Below are positions 57,577-64,000 of a stretch of DNA of 64,000 nucleotides, piece after piece. The translations under genes were made by a program, and so were the position numbers. Source of the DNA: Parahoeflea olei (GTDB taxonomy: Bacteria; Pseudomonadota; Alphaproteobacteria; Rhizobiales; Rhizobiaceae). The stretch spans positions 85,794 to 149,793 of the forward strand of contig NZ_LQZT01000050.1 of the NCBI RefSeq assembly GCF_001703635.1, written 5' to 3'. The notes under the pieces are model-generated. The model ran no database searches. It was not told the origin of the DNA and saw nothing but the letters and a program-made list of their open reading frames with translations. Position 1 is the first letter of the stretch. Each line of letters opens with the position of its first letter.

Positions 57577-59232
57577 ATGGCCGGTTCAACTGTCGCTCAC
57601 GATGACCACGACCACAAGCCGAAGGGCTTTGTGCGCCGCTGGTTGTACTCCACCAACCACAAGGACATCGGGACACTCTACCTGATCTTCGCCATCATGG
57701 CCGGCATCGTCGGCGGCCTCCTGTCCATCGCCATGCGCATGGAACTGCAGGAGCCCGGCATCCAGATCTTCCACGGCCTGGCTGCCATGGTTTACGGCTT
57801 CGAGGGCGACTCGGCCATCGACGGCGGCAAGCACATGTACAACGTGTTCACCACCGCCCATGGCCTGATCATGATCTTCTTCATGGTCATGCCCGCCCTG
57901 ATCGGCGGCTTCGCCAACTGGATGGTGCCGATCATGATCGGTGCGCCGGACATGGCGTTCCCGCGCATGAACAACATCTCCTTCTGGCTGCTTCCCCCGG
58001 CCTTCATCCTGCTGCTGATGTCGATGTTCGTCGAAGGTCCCGCGGGCGCCTACGGCACCGGCGGCGGCTGGACCATCTATCCGCCGCTCTCGACCACGGG
58101 CCAGCCCGGCCCGGCCATGGATTTCGCGATCCTGTCGCTGCATATCGCCGGCGCCTCGTCGATCCTCGGTGCGATCAACTTCATCACCACCATCTTCAAC
58201 ATGCGCGCACCGGGCATGACGCTGCACAAGATGCCGCTTTTTGCCTGGTCGGTGCTGATCACCGCCTTCCTTCTGCTCCTGTCGCTGCCGGTGCTCGCCG
58301 GCGGCATCACCATGCTGCTCACCGACCGCAACTTCGGCACCGCCTTCTTCGCGCCTGACGCGGGCGGCGACCCAATCCTGTTCCAGCACCTGTTCTGGTT
58401 CTTCGGTCACCCGGAAGTCTACATCCTGATCCTGCCGGCCTTCGGCATCGTCAGCCACATCATCTCCACCTTCTCGCGCAAGCCCGTGTTCGGCTATCTC
58501 GGCATGGCCTATGCCATGGTCGCCATCGGCGCGGTCGGCTTCATCGTGTGGGCGCACCACATGTACACCGTCGGCCTGTCGCTCAACACGCAGCGCTACT
58601 TCGTGTTCGCCACCATGGTGATCGCGGTGCCGACCGGCGTGAAGATCTTCTCCTGGATCGCGACGATGTGGGGTGGCTCGATCACCTTCCGCACGCCGAT
58701 GCTCTGGGCGATCGGCTTCATCTTCCTGTTCACCGTCGGTGGCGTCACCGGCGTCCAGCTCGCCAATGCCGGTCTCGACCGCGCCATGCACGACACCTAC
58801 TACGTGGTTGCCCACTTCCACTACGTGCTGTCGCTCGGCGCCGTGTTCGCGATCTTCGCCGGCTGGTACTACTGGTTCCCGAAGATGACCGGCTACATGT
58901 ACAACCCGACGGTCGCCCGCATCCATTTCTGGGTCACCTTCGTGGGCGTGAACCTCGTGTTCTTCCCGCAGCACTTCCTGGGTCTGGCCGGCATGCCGCG
59001 CCGCTACATCGACTATCCGGATGCGTTTGCCGGCTGGAACGCGGTGTCGTCCTACGGCTCCTACATCTCCGGCGTCGGCGTGCTGATCTTCCTCTTCGGC
59101 GTCTGGGAAGCCTTCGCCAAGAAGCGCATCGCCGGCGACAATCCGTGGGGCGAGGGTGCGACCACGCTCGAATGGCAGCTGTCCTCTCCGCCCCCCTACC
59201 ACCAGTGGGAACAGCTCCCGCGCATCAAGTGA
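57577..59232 (+). CDS. ctaD: Cytochrome c oxidase subunit I
   Basis: This haem a/a3-CuB catalytic subunit has 551 residues from ATG 57577, preceded by AGAGGGAA; 23 nt separate it from coxB. It has twelve predicted membrane helices. Motifs include WLYSTNHKDIGTLYLIFA, the CuB/active-site FWFFGHPEVYILILPAFGIV (His and cross-linked Tyr) and WAHHMYTVGL. The haem ligand motif DTYYVVAHFHYVLSLGAVFA is also present. This is a type A aa3 oxidase. Confidence 0.97.
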   Translation: MAGSTVAHDDHDHKPKGFVRRWLYSTNHKDIGTLYLIFAIMAGIVGGLLSIAMRMELQEPGIQIFHGLAAMVYGFEGDSAIDGGKHMYNVFTTAHGLIMIFFMVMPALIGGFANWMVPIMIGAPDMAFPRMNNISFWLLPPAFILLLMSMFVEGPAGAYGTGGGWTIYPPLSTTGQPGPAMDFAILSLHIAGASSILGAINFITTIFNMRAPGMTLHKMPLFAWSVLITAFLLLLSLPVLAGGITMLLTDRNFGTAFFAPDAGGDPILFQHLFWFFGHPEVYILILPAFGIVSHIISTFSRKPVFGYLGMAYAMVAIGAVGFIVWAHHMYTVGLSLNTQRYFVFATMVIAVPTGVKIFSWIATMWGGSITFRTPMLWAIGFIFLFTVGGVTGVQLANAGLDRAMHDTYYVVAHFHYVLSLGAVFAIFAGWYYWFPKMTGYMYNPTVARIHFWVTFVGVNLVFFPQHFLGLAGMPRRYIDYPDAFAGWNAVSSYGSYISGVGVLIFLFGVWEAFAKKRIAGDNPWGEGATTLEWQLSSPPPYHQWEQLPRIK

Positions 59233-59258
59233 TCTGAGCGGCTGAAGCCGCCGGGTCG

Positions 59259-59284
59259 GGACCGCCGGAAGCATCCGGCGGTCC
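59259..59284 (+). terminator. Strong hairpin between ctaD and ctaB
   Basis: GGACCGCCGGA pairs perfectly over 11 bp with TCCGGCGGTCC around loop AGCA, 27 nt past the ctaD stop, with no T-run. It may attenuate transcription or protect the coxBA message, giving subunit mRNA in excess of assembly-factor mRNA. Confidence 0.6.
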
Positions 59285-59372
59285 GGCACGCAACAGCCGG
59301 CGTCGCGCCCGGCGTTCCGGCCCGTCCGGAACCCAGCGCGGCCCGGAACGATCAGCGAAAGGCAGGTTGCCG

Positions 59373-60317
59373 ATGGCAATGACGAACGACTACGAAGCTC
59401 CCGTGCTGGCGGCCGACCAGATGATGGAAGGCGATGCGCGCGATTTCTTCGCGCTGCTCAAGCCGCGGGTGATGTCGCTCGTCGTCTTCACCGCACTCGT
59501 CGGCCTGCTGATGGCGCCGGGCGAGATCCATCCCTTCATCGGCTTCATCGCGGTTCTGGCGATCGCCGTGGGGGCAGGGGCCTCGGGTGCCCTCAACATG
59601 TGGTATGACGCCGATATCGACATCCTGATGGGCCGCACCGCCAAGCGGCCGGTGCCCTCGGGCCGGATCACGCCGGACGCCACGCTCGCCTTCGGGCTGT
59701 TCCTGTCGGTGTTCTCGGTTGCGGTGCTCGGGCTGACGGTCAACTGGCTCTCCGCCGGCCTGCTCGCCTTCACCATTTTCTTCTACGCCGTCATCTACAC
59801 CATGTGGCTCAAGCGTTCGACGCCGCACAACATCGTCATCGGCGGTGCGGCCGGCGCCTTTCCGCCGATCATCGGCTGGGCCTGCGTGACCAATTCGATC
59901 TCGCTCGAAAGCATCGCCCTGTTTGCGATCATCTTCCTGTGGACGCCCGCGCATTTCTGGGCGCTGGCGCTGTTCAAGGCCGAGGATTACGGCCGCGCCG
60001 GCGTGCCGATGCTGCCCAATGTCTCCGGCGAGCGCGCCACCAAGAAGCAGATCGTGCTCTATGCGGTGCTGACGGCCGTCAGCGGCGTTGTGCCGACCCT
60101 GATGGGCTTTGCCGGCATCGCCTGCGGCATCGTCGCAGCCGTTCTCGGCATCGGCTTCATCCGCTCGTCCTGGCGCGTCTTCAAGATGCCCGACGGCGAT
60201 GAGAAGATGATCCCGGCCAAGAAGCTGTTCGGCTATTCGCTGCTCTATCTGTTCGGCGTGTTCACGGCTCTGCTCGTCGACGCGCTGGTGCAGAAGTTCT
60301 TCGGGGTGATGGTGTAA
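59373..60317 (+). CDS. ctaB: Protohaem IX farnesyltransferase (haem o synthase)
   Basis: CtaB/CyoE adds a farnesyl group to haem b, giving the haem o needed for haem a in the oxidase. The product has 314 residues from ATG 59373. The UbiA-superfamily motif NMWYDADIDILMGRTAKRPV and the second polar loop RAGVPMLPNVSGERATKKQI are characteristic. Eight to nine membrane helices are predicted. It lies 140 nt after ctaD, separated by a hairpin. Confidence 0.96.
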   Translation: MAMTNDYEAPVLAADQMMEGDARDFFALLKPRVMSLVVFTALVGLLMAPGEIHPFIGFIAVLAIAVGAGASGALNMWYDADIDILMGRTAKRPVPSGRITPDATLAFGLFLSVFSVAVLGLTVNWLSAGLLAFTIFFYAVIYTMWLKRSTPHNIVIGGAAGAFPPIIGWACVTNSISLESIALFAIIFLWTPAHFWALALFKAEDYGRAGVPMLPNVSGERATKKQIVLYAVLTAVSGVVPTLMGFAGIACGIVAAVLGIGFIRSSWRVFKMPDGDEKMIPAKKLFGYSLLYLFGVFTALLVDALVQKFFGVMV

Positions 60318-60319
60318 GC

Positions 60320-60469
60320 ATGGAACACGTCGAACTTTCCGAACAGCAGAAGAAGGCCCGGCGCTCTCGCTCGGTGGCGATCGCCGTGGTGCTCGCCTGC
60401 CTCGCCGTGATGTTTTACGTGGTCACGATCATCAAGGTCGGCCCCGGCATCTTCGACCGGCCGATGTGA
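60320..60469 (+). CDS. coxF: CoxF-like small membrane protein of the oxidase operon
   Basis: The product has 49 residues, starting at ATG 60320, 2 nt after the ctaB stop. It reads MEHVELSEQQKKARRSRSVA, then a membrane segment IAVVLACLAVMFYVVTII, and ends KVGPGIFDRPM. Its position and form match the small CoxF/hypothetical protein between ctaB and ctaG in rhizobial aa3 operons. Its exact assembly role is unknown. Confidence 0.85.
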   Translation: MEHVELSEQQKKARRSRSVAIAVVLACLAVMFYVVTIIKVGPGIFDRPM

Positions 60470-60479
60470 GGGCAAAACC

Positions 60480-61088
60480 ATGAAGTCCACGCGCGACAAG
60501 ACACTCGGTATCGTCGGCTCGGCCAATGGCCGCATCGTGCTTGCCTGCTCGGCCTTCGTGATCTCGATGGTCGGCGTGAGCTACGCCGCAGTGCCGCTCT
60601 ACCAGCTGTTCTGCCAGGTGACCGGCTATGGCGGCACCACCCAGCGCGTCGAGCAGATGTCAGACACGATTCTCGACCGCACCATCAAGGTCCGGTTCGA
60701 TTCCAATGTCGCCGCCGGCCTGCCGTGGAAGTTCAAGCCGGTCGACCGCGAGGTCGAGATCCGCATCGGCGAAACCGTCCAGATCGCCTACACGGCGGAA
60801 AACCTCTCGCAGGATTCCACCTACGGCCAGGCCACCTTCAACGTCACGCCGATGTCGGCGGGGGCCTATTTCAACAAGATCCAGTGCTTCTGCTTCACCG
60901 AGAACGAACTCAAGCCCGGTGAAACCATGAACATGCCGGTGGTCTTCTTCGTCGATCCGGCAATCGTCGACGATCCGGACGCCAAGGATGTCAACACCAT
61001 AACCCTGTCCTACACCTTCTTCCCGCAGGAGCCGCAAAATCCCGTTGCGGCCGCGGCGAAGCCGGAAGCGGACAGCGATACTTTGTAA
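60480..61088 (+). CDS. ctaG: Cytochrome c oxidase assembly protein CtaG (Cox11)
   Basis: CtaG inserts copper into the CuB site of subunit I. The product has 202 residues. One N-terminal membrane helix (IVLACSAFVISMVGVSYAAV) precedes the periplasmic copper-binding domain with YFNKIQCFCFTENELKPGE, where CFCF supplies the copper cysteines, and MPVVFFVDPAIVDDPDAKDV. The gene starts 10 nt after coxF. Confidence 0.96.
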   Translation: MKSTRDKTLGIVGSANGRIVLACSAFVISMVGVSYAAVPLYQLFCQVTGYGGTTQRVEQMSDTILDRTIKVRFDSNVAAGLPWKFKPVDREVEIRIGETVQIAYTAENLSQDSTYGQATFNVTPMSAGAYFNKIQCFCFTENELKPGETMNMPVVFFVDPAIVDDPDAKDVNTITLSYTFFPQEPQNPVAAAAKPEADSDTL

Positions 61089-61152
61089 GATCAACATTGC
61101 CGCGGACCTGTCGTCCGGGGCGCGACTGATGACCATGGGGGAAAGAGCTGAC

Positions 61153-62028
61153 ATGGCCGATGCACACCAGAAGAACCACGACTACCACATCATCGATCCC
61201 AGCCCCTGGCCTCTGACCGGCTCCATCGGCGCGCTCGTCATGGCGCTCGGCGGCATCGGCTGGATGCAGGGCCTCAAGGGCGCGGATTCGCTGCTCGGCA
61301 TGCCGATCACCAATCCGGTGCTGTTCCTGATCGGTCTCGCCATCGTTCTCTACACCATGGCCGGCTGGTGGGGCGCCACCATCAAGGAAGCCCATGAGGG
61401 CCATCACACCCGCGTGGTCGGCCTGCACCTGCGCTACGGCATGATCATGTTCATCGCGTCGGAAGTGATGTTCTTCGTCGCCTGGTTCTGGGCCTTCTTC
61501 GATGCGAGCCTGTTCCCCGATGAAGCCCATCAGGTCGCCCGCGCCGCCTTCACCGGTGGCCAGTGGCCGCCGGCCGGCATCGAGGTGCTCGATCCGCTGC
61601 ACCTGCCGCTCTACAACACCATCATCCTGCTGCTGTCGGGCACCACGGTGACCTGGGCGCACCACGCGCTGCTGCATGGCGACCGCAAGGGCCTGGTCAA
61701 CGGCCTGACGCTGACCGTGCTGCTCGGCATCCTGTTCTCGTTCGTGCAGGCCTACGAGTACATGCACGCCCCGTTCGCCTTCAAGGATTCGATCTACGGC
61801 GCGACCTTCTTCATGGCCACCGGCTTCCACGGCTTCCACGTGCTGGTCGGCACCATCTTCCTGATCGTCTGCCTGATCCGCGCGCTCAAGGGCGATTTCA
61901 CCCCCAAGCAGCATTTCGGCTTCGAAGCGGCTGCCTGGTACTGGCACTTCGTGGACGTGGTCTGGCTGTTCCTGTTCTTCTCCATCTATGTGTGGGGATC
62001 CTGGGGCGCGGTGATTCACCACGGCTAA
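61153..62028 (+). CDS. ctaE: Cytochrome c oxidase subunit III
   Basis: Subunit III stabilises the oxidase and proton uptake. The product has 291 residues from ATG 61153; the preceding in-frame region back to 61045 lacks homology. Features are YHIIDPSPWPLTGSIGALVM, EAHEGHHTRVVGLHLRYGMI, MFIASEVMFFVAWFWAFFDA and GFHGFHVLVGTIFLIVCLIR with the C-terminal AAAWYWHFVDVVWLFLFF-type helix. Seven membrane helices are expected. It lies 64 nt downstream of ctaG. Confidence 0.96.
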   Translation: MADAHQKNHDYHIIDPSPWPLTGSIGALVMALGGIGWMQGLKGADSLLGMPITNPVLFLIGLAIVLYTMAGWWGATIKEAHEGHHTRVVGLHLRYGMIMFIASEVMFFVAWFWAFFDASLFPDEAHQVARAAFTGGQWPPAGIEVLDPLHLPLYNTIILLLSGTTVTWAHHALLHGDRKGLVNGLTLTVLLGILFSFVQAYEYMHAPFAFKDSIYGATFFMATGFHGFHVLVGTIFLIVCLIRALKGDFTPKQHFGFEAAAWYWHFVDVVWLFLFFSIYVWGSWGAVIHHG

Positions 62029-62129
62029 AAGGGCCACGGGCCGATGCCATGCGGGCGGTGGGGAGACCTGCCGCCCTTTTCTTTTGCCTTCGCGCATGCA
62101 AACTGACCGGACAAGGACACGGAACAGCG

Positions 62130-62513
62130 ATGACCAAGGACCAGGCCCATTATCCTCCCGTCGACCCGGTGTCGGTCGGCCTGCGCGGCCGCTGCCCCCG
62201 CTGCGGGGAAGGCGCGCTGATCGAAGGGTTGCTCCGCGTCAAGCCGAAATGCGGCATCTGCGGCCTCGACAACTCGTTTGCCGATGCCGGTGACGGCCCG
62301 GCGGTGTTCGTCATTCTCATCATCGGCTTCGTGGTGGTCGGCCTCGCACTCTGGCTGGAGGTGAATTACAGCCCGGCGCTGTCGGTGCACCTGATCCTGT
62401 GGATCCCGCTCGCCACCGTGCTGTCGCTGACGCTCCTGCGCGCGCTCAAGGGGCTGATGATCGCGCTGCAATACCGCAACAAGGCGGCCGAGGGGCGCAT
62501 CGACAGTGACTGA
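62130..62513 (+). CDS. DUF983 family protein
   Basis: The product has 127 residues from ATG 62130. A rubredoxin-like zinc-finger pair (RGRCPRCGEGALIEGLLRVK then PKCGICGLDNSFADAGDGPA) is followed by two membrane helices (VFVILIIGFVVVGLALWLEV and the LHILWIPLATVLSLTLL region). DUF983 genes sit regularly in alphaproteobacterial oxidase operons and probably help assembly. Its end overlaps the SURF1 start by 8 nt (GTGACTGA). Confidence 0.92.
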   Translation: MTKDQAHYPPVDPVSVGLRGRCPRCGEGALIEGLLRVKPKCGICGLDNSFADAGDGPAVFVILIIGFVVVGLALWLEVNYSPALSVHLILWIPLATVLSLTLLRALKGLMIALQYRNKAAEGRIDSD

Positions 62514-63249
62514 CGCCAAACAGGCGCCGCGGCGGCGCAGCGGACGGCTGTGGATTGCGCTTGTGCTGCTGCCGGTGGCGCTGGCGATCCTGGTCTCGCT
62601 CGGTACCTGGCAGGTCAAGCGGCTGTTCTGGAAGGAAGACCTGCTTGCCGCGATCGAGAGCCGGAGCCATGCCGCGCCGATCGATGTCGCGGGGATCGAG
62701 GCGGCGATCGCGGCGGGCGAGCCGATCGACTATCGCGCGGCCCGTGCCGAAGGCACGTTTCTGAACGACAGGGAACGCCACTTCTTCGCGACCTTCGGCG
62801 GCCGGTCGGGCTACTACGTCTACACGCCGCTGGCGCTCGATGACGGCCGCTTCCTGTTCGTCAATCGCGGCTTCGTGCCCTATGACCGCAAGGAGGCCTC
62901 GACCCGACCGGACAGCCTGGTTACAGGACGCCAACAGATCACCGGTCTTGCCCGCGCGCGGCTCGACGAAAAGCCCTCCTTCATGGTTCCGGAGAACGAC
63001 GAGGCCGGCAACATCTTCTACTGGAAGGATCTCGACCGCATGGCGGCGAGCGTTGACCTGCCGGCCGCAAAGGTGCTGCCGTTCTTCCTCGATGCCGACG
63101 CGACGCCGGTGCCGGGCGGGCTGCCGGAGGGGGGCGTCACCGTGATCGACCTGCCCAACAACCACCTGCAATATGCGATCACCTGGTACGGGCTGGCGCT
63201 GGCGCTTGTGGGCGTGAGCCTGTTCGCCTGGATCAGGCGGAAATCCTGA
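62506..63249 (+). CDS. SURF1 family cytochrome oxidase assembly protein
   Basis: The product has 247 residues, starting at GTG 62506 inside the DUF983 end. Two membrane helices flank a periplasmic loop: the N-terminal LWIALVLLPVALAILVSLGTWQ and a C-terminal YAITWYGLALALVGVSLFAW. The family sequences LGTWQVKRLFWKEDLLAAIE, FLFVNRGFVPYDRK and LPNNHLQYAITWYGLA are clear. SURF1 assists haem a insertion into subunit I. Confidence 0.95.
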   Translation: MTDAKQAPRRRSGRLWIALVLLPVALAILVSLGTWQVKRLFWKEDLLAAIESRSHAAPIDVAGIEAAIAAGEPIDYRAARAEGTFLNDRERHFFATFGGRSGYYVYTPLALDDGRFLFVNRGFVPYDRKEASTRPDSLVTGRQQITGLARARLDEKPSFMVPENDEAGNIFYWKDLDRMAASVDLPAAKVLPFFLDADATPVPGGLPEGGVTVIDLPNNHLQYAITWYGLALALVGVSLFAWIRRKS

Positions 63250-63319
63250 AACCTGCTGGTGCGGGCCGGGCAAAGGCGTGGTATCGGAAGCACTGACGGG
63301 ATTCGAAGGGGCGACTGGC

Positions 63320-63685
63320 TTGACACTTCTGGCATTCATCCTGGTTGCGCTGATCGCGATCGAACATATCTATATCCTGGTGCTGGAGATGTTCCTGTGG
63401 ACCACGCCGCGCGGCAGGAAGGCGTTCGGGCTGAAGCCGGAGCAGGCAGAGACCACCAAGGTGATGGCAGCCAATCAGGGGCTCTACAACGGCTTTCTCG
63501 CCGCAGGCCTGATCTGGTCGCTGTTCCATCCCGACCCGGGTGTTGCATTTGACCTCAAACTGTTTTTCCTTGGGTGCGTGCTCGTGGCGGGCCTCTATGG
63601 CGGTTTCACCGCATCGCGCAAGATCCTGGCAATCCAGGCGCTGCCCGCCGCCATCGCCTTGATCGCCGTTATTTTGGCGTCCTGA
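63320..63685 (+). CDS. DUF1304 family membrane protein
   Basis: The product has 121 residues if started at TTG 63320, which has AAGGGG 8 nt upstream; a GTG at 63278 would give 135 residues. It has four hydrophobic helices, including TLLAFILVALIAIEHIYILV and KLFFLGCVLVAGLYGGFTAS. The HIYILVLEMFLWTTPRGRKA and NQGLYNGFLAAGLIW blocks are typical of DUF1304. It lies between SURF1 and ispH on the same strand. Function unknown. Confidence 0.85.
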   Translation: MTLLAFILVALIAIEHIYILVLEMFLWTTPRGRKAFGLKPEQAETTKVMAANQGLYNGFLAAGLIWSLFHPDPGVAFDLKLFFLGCVLVAGLYGGFTASRKILAIQALPAAIALIAVILAS

Positions 63686-63703
63686 TCCTGTTTGGATGAA
63701 CCG

Positions 63704-64000
63704 ATGACTGACATTTCCGACAAATCTCCCCTGACCATCAGGCTGTGCGGGCCGCGCGGCTTCTGCGCCGGCGTCGACCGCGCCATCCAGATCGTCGTGC
63801 TGGCGCTCAAGAAATACGGCGCCCCGGTCTATGTGCGCCACGAGATCGTGCACAACCGCTTCGTGGTGGAGGGGCTCGAAACCCTGGGTGCGGTGTTCGT
63901 CGAGGAGATCGACGAGATCCCGGAAGAACATCATGCCCAGCCGGTGATCTTCTCCGCCCATGGCGTGCCGAAATCGGTGCCGGCCGAGGCGGCCGCGCGC
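63704..64000 (+). CDS. ispH: 4-hydroxy-3-methylbut-2-enyl diphosphate reductase (N-terminal part; runs off the window)
   Basis: IspH (LytB) makes IPP and DMAPP in the last MEP step, using an iron-sulfur cluster. The first 99 residues are present, from ATG 63704. RLCGPRGFCAGVDRAIQIVV gives the first cluster cysteine, and VYVRHEIVHNRFVVEGLETL and VIFSAHGVPKSVPAEAAAR are family-specific. The position after the oxidase operon is usual for rhizobia. Confidence 0.95.
   Translation, partial: MTDISDKSPLTIRLCGPRGFCAGVDRAIQIVVLALKKYGAPVYVRHEIVHNRFVVEGLETLGAVFVEEIDEIPEEHHAQPVIFSAHGVPKSVPAEAAAR

Noticed and set aside
57586..59379. 597-codon minus-strand ORF opposite ctaD
   Set aside because: Antisense shadow of the cytochrome oxidase subunit I gene; His/Asp/Glu/Arg-rich artefact.
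1..64000. tRNA or rRNA genes
   Set aside because: I looked through the intergenic gaps for cloverleaf-like and conserved rRNA sequence and saw none. A tRNAscan-SE or Infernal run would settle this.

Overview
This 64 kb window is GC-rich chromosomal DNA from an alphaproteobacterium of the order Hyphomicrobiales (Rhizobiales), most likely a member of or close relative of the Rhizobiaceae. I base this on gene order typical of that group: glyQ...lemA/DUF2207-glyS-HPE1-like-purD-ubiA-DUF6101-FAD oxidoreductase; HDAC-xseB...dxs...tlyA-RNA m5U methyltransferase; and tldD...ialB-coxB-coxA-ctaB-coxF-ctaG-coxC-DUF983-SURF1-ispH. The genus cannot be fixed from sequence alone. About 65 genes are recognisable, nearly all housekeeping. 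I see no rRNA, tRNA, CRISPR array, integrase or transposase.

Layout. 1-8.7 kb: end of a radical SAM gene, a short glycosyltransferase, ispE/TPR/polyprenyl synthase on the minus strand, then DUF2007, methyltransferase, S49 peptidase and glyQ on the plus strand. 8.7-18.1 kb: a PAS-GGDEF protein, lemA, an unusual aroA, a DUF2207 membrane protein, a strongly enlarged glyS and an HPE1-like secreted protein. 18-30 kb: purD, ubiA, DUF6101, FAD oxidoreductase, TadG-like VWA protein, Sua5/TsaC, a degenerate GGDEF protein, acyl-CoA dehydrogenase and enoyl-CoA hydratase, then a block of intergenic palindromic repeats. 30-40.5 kb: RNA methyltransferase, tlyA, dxs, small secreted proteins, pirin, xseB, histone-deacetylase-like protein, YcaQ-type glycosylase, C26 peptidase, GNAT. 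40.6-50.2 kb: ribB(A), aroC, small secreted proteins, a CatB-like acetyltransferase, phosphatase, fabI, a DnaJ-type protein, a surface-antigen lipoprotein, pdxH, a polysaccharide deacetylase and DUF302. 50.3-51.9 kb: an AT-rich accessory islet. 51.9-64 kb: tldD, SGNH hydrolase, ialB and the aa3 cytochrome oxidase operon, ending inside ispH.

The most interesting locus is the AT-rich islet at about 50.4-51.9 kb. It carries three overlapping genes, hicA, hicB and a gene whose product resembles a small SecB chaperone, which together look like a HicAB-type toxin-antitoxin-chaperone module. The islet lies directly downstream of the tldD 3' end. Its far edge is marked by a second, internally deleted copy of the tldD 3' end (50358-50405), so it appears to have been inserted there. 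A 26-bp perfect palindrome lies just beyond this scar, upstream of DUF302.

The second notable locus is glyS. It is about 180 codons longer than usual because of two in-frame insertions: a palindromic repeat of about 99 nt and an AT-rich block of about 430 nt. Its first 16 codons are also duplicated upstream in a short ORF that overlaps the true start as TGATG. A third point is an EPSP synthase lying between lemA and DUF2207 with Phe at the position of the E. coli Pro101. Isoprenoid and quinone genes (ispE, polyprenyl synthase, dxs, ispH, ubiA) and haem-copper oxidase genes dominate the metabolic content and fit an aerobic, ubiquinone-using bacterium.
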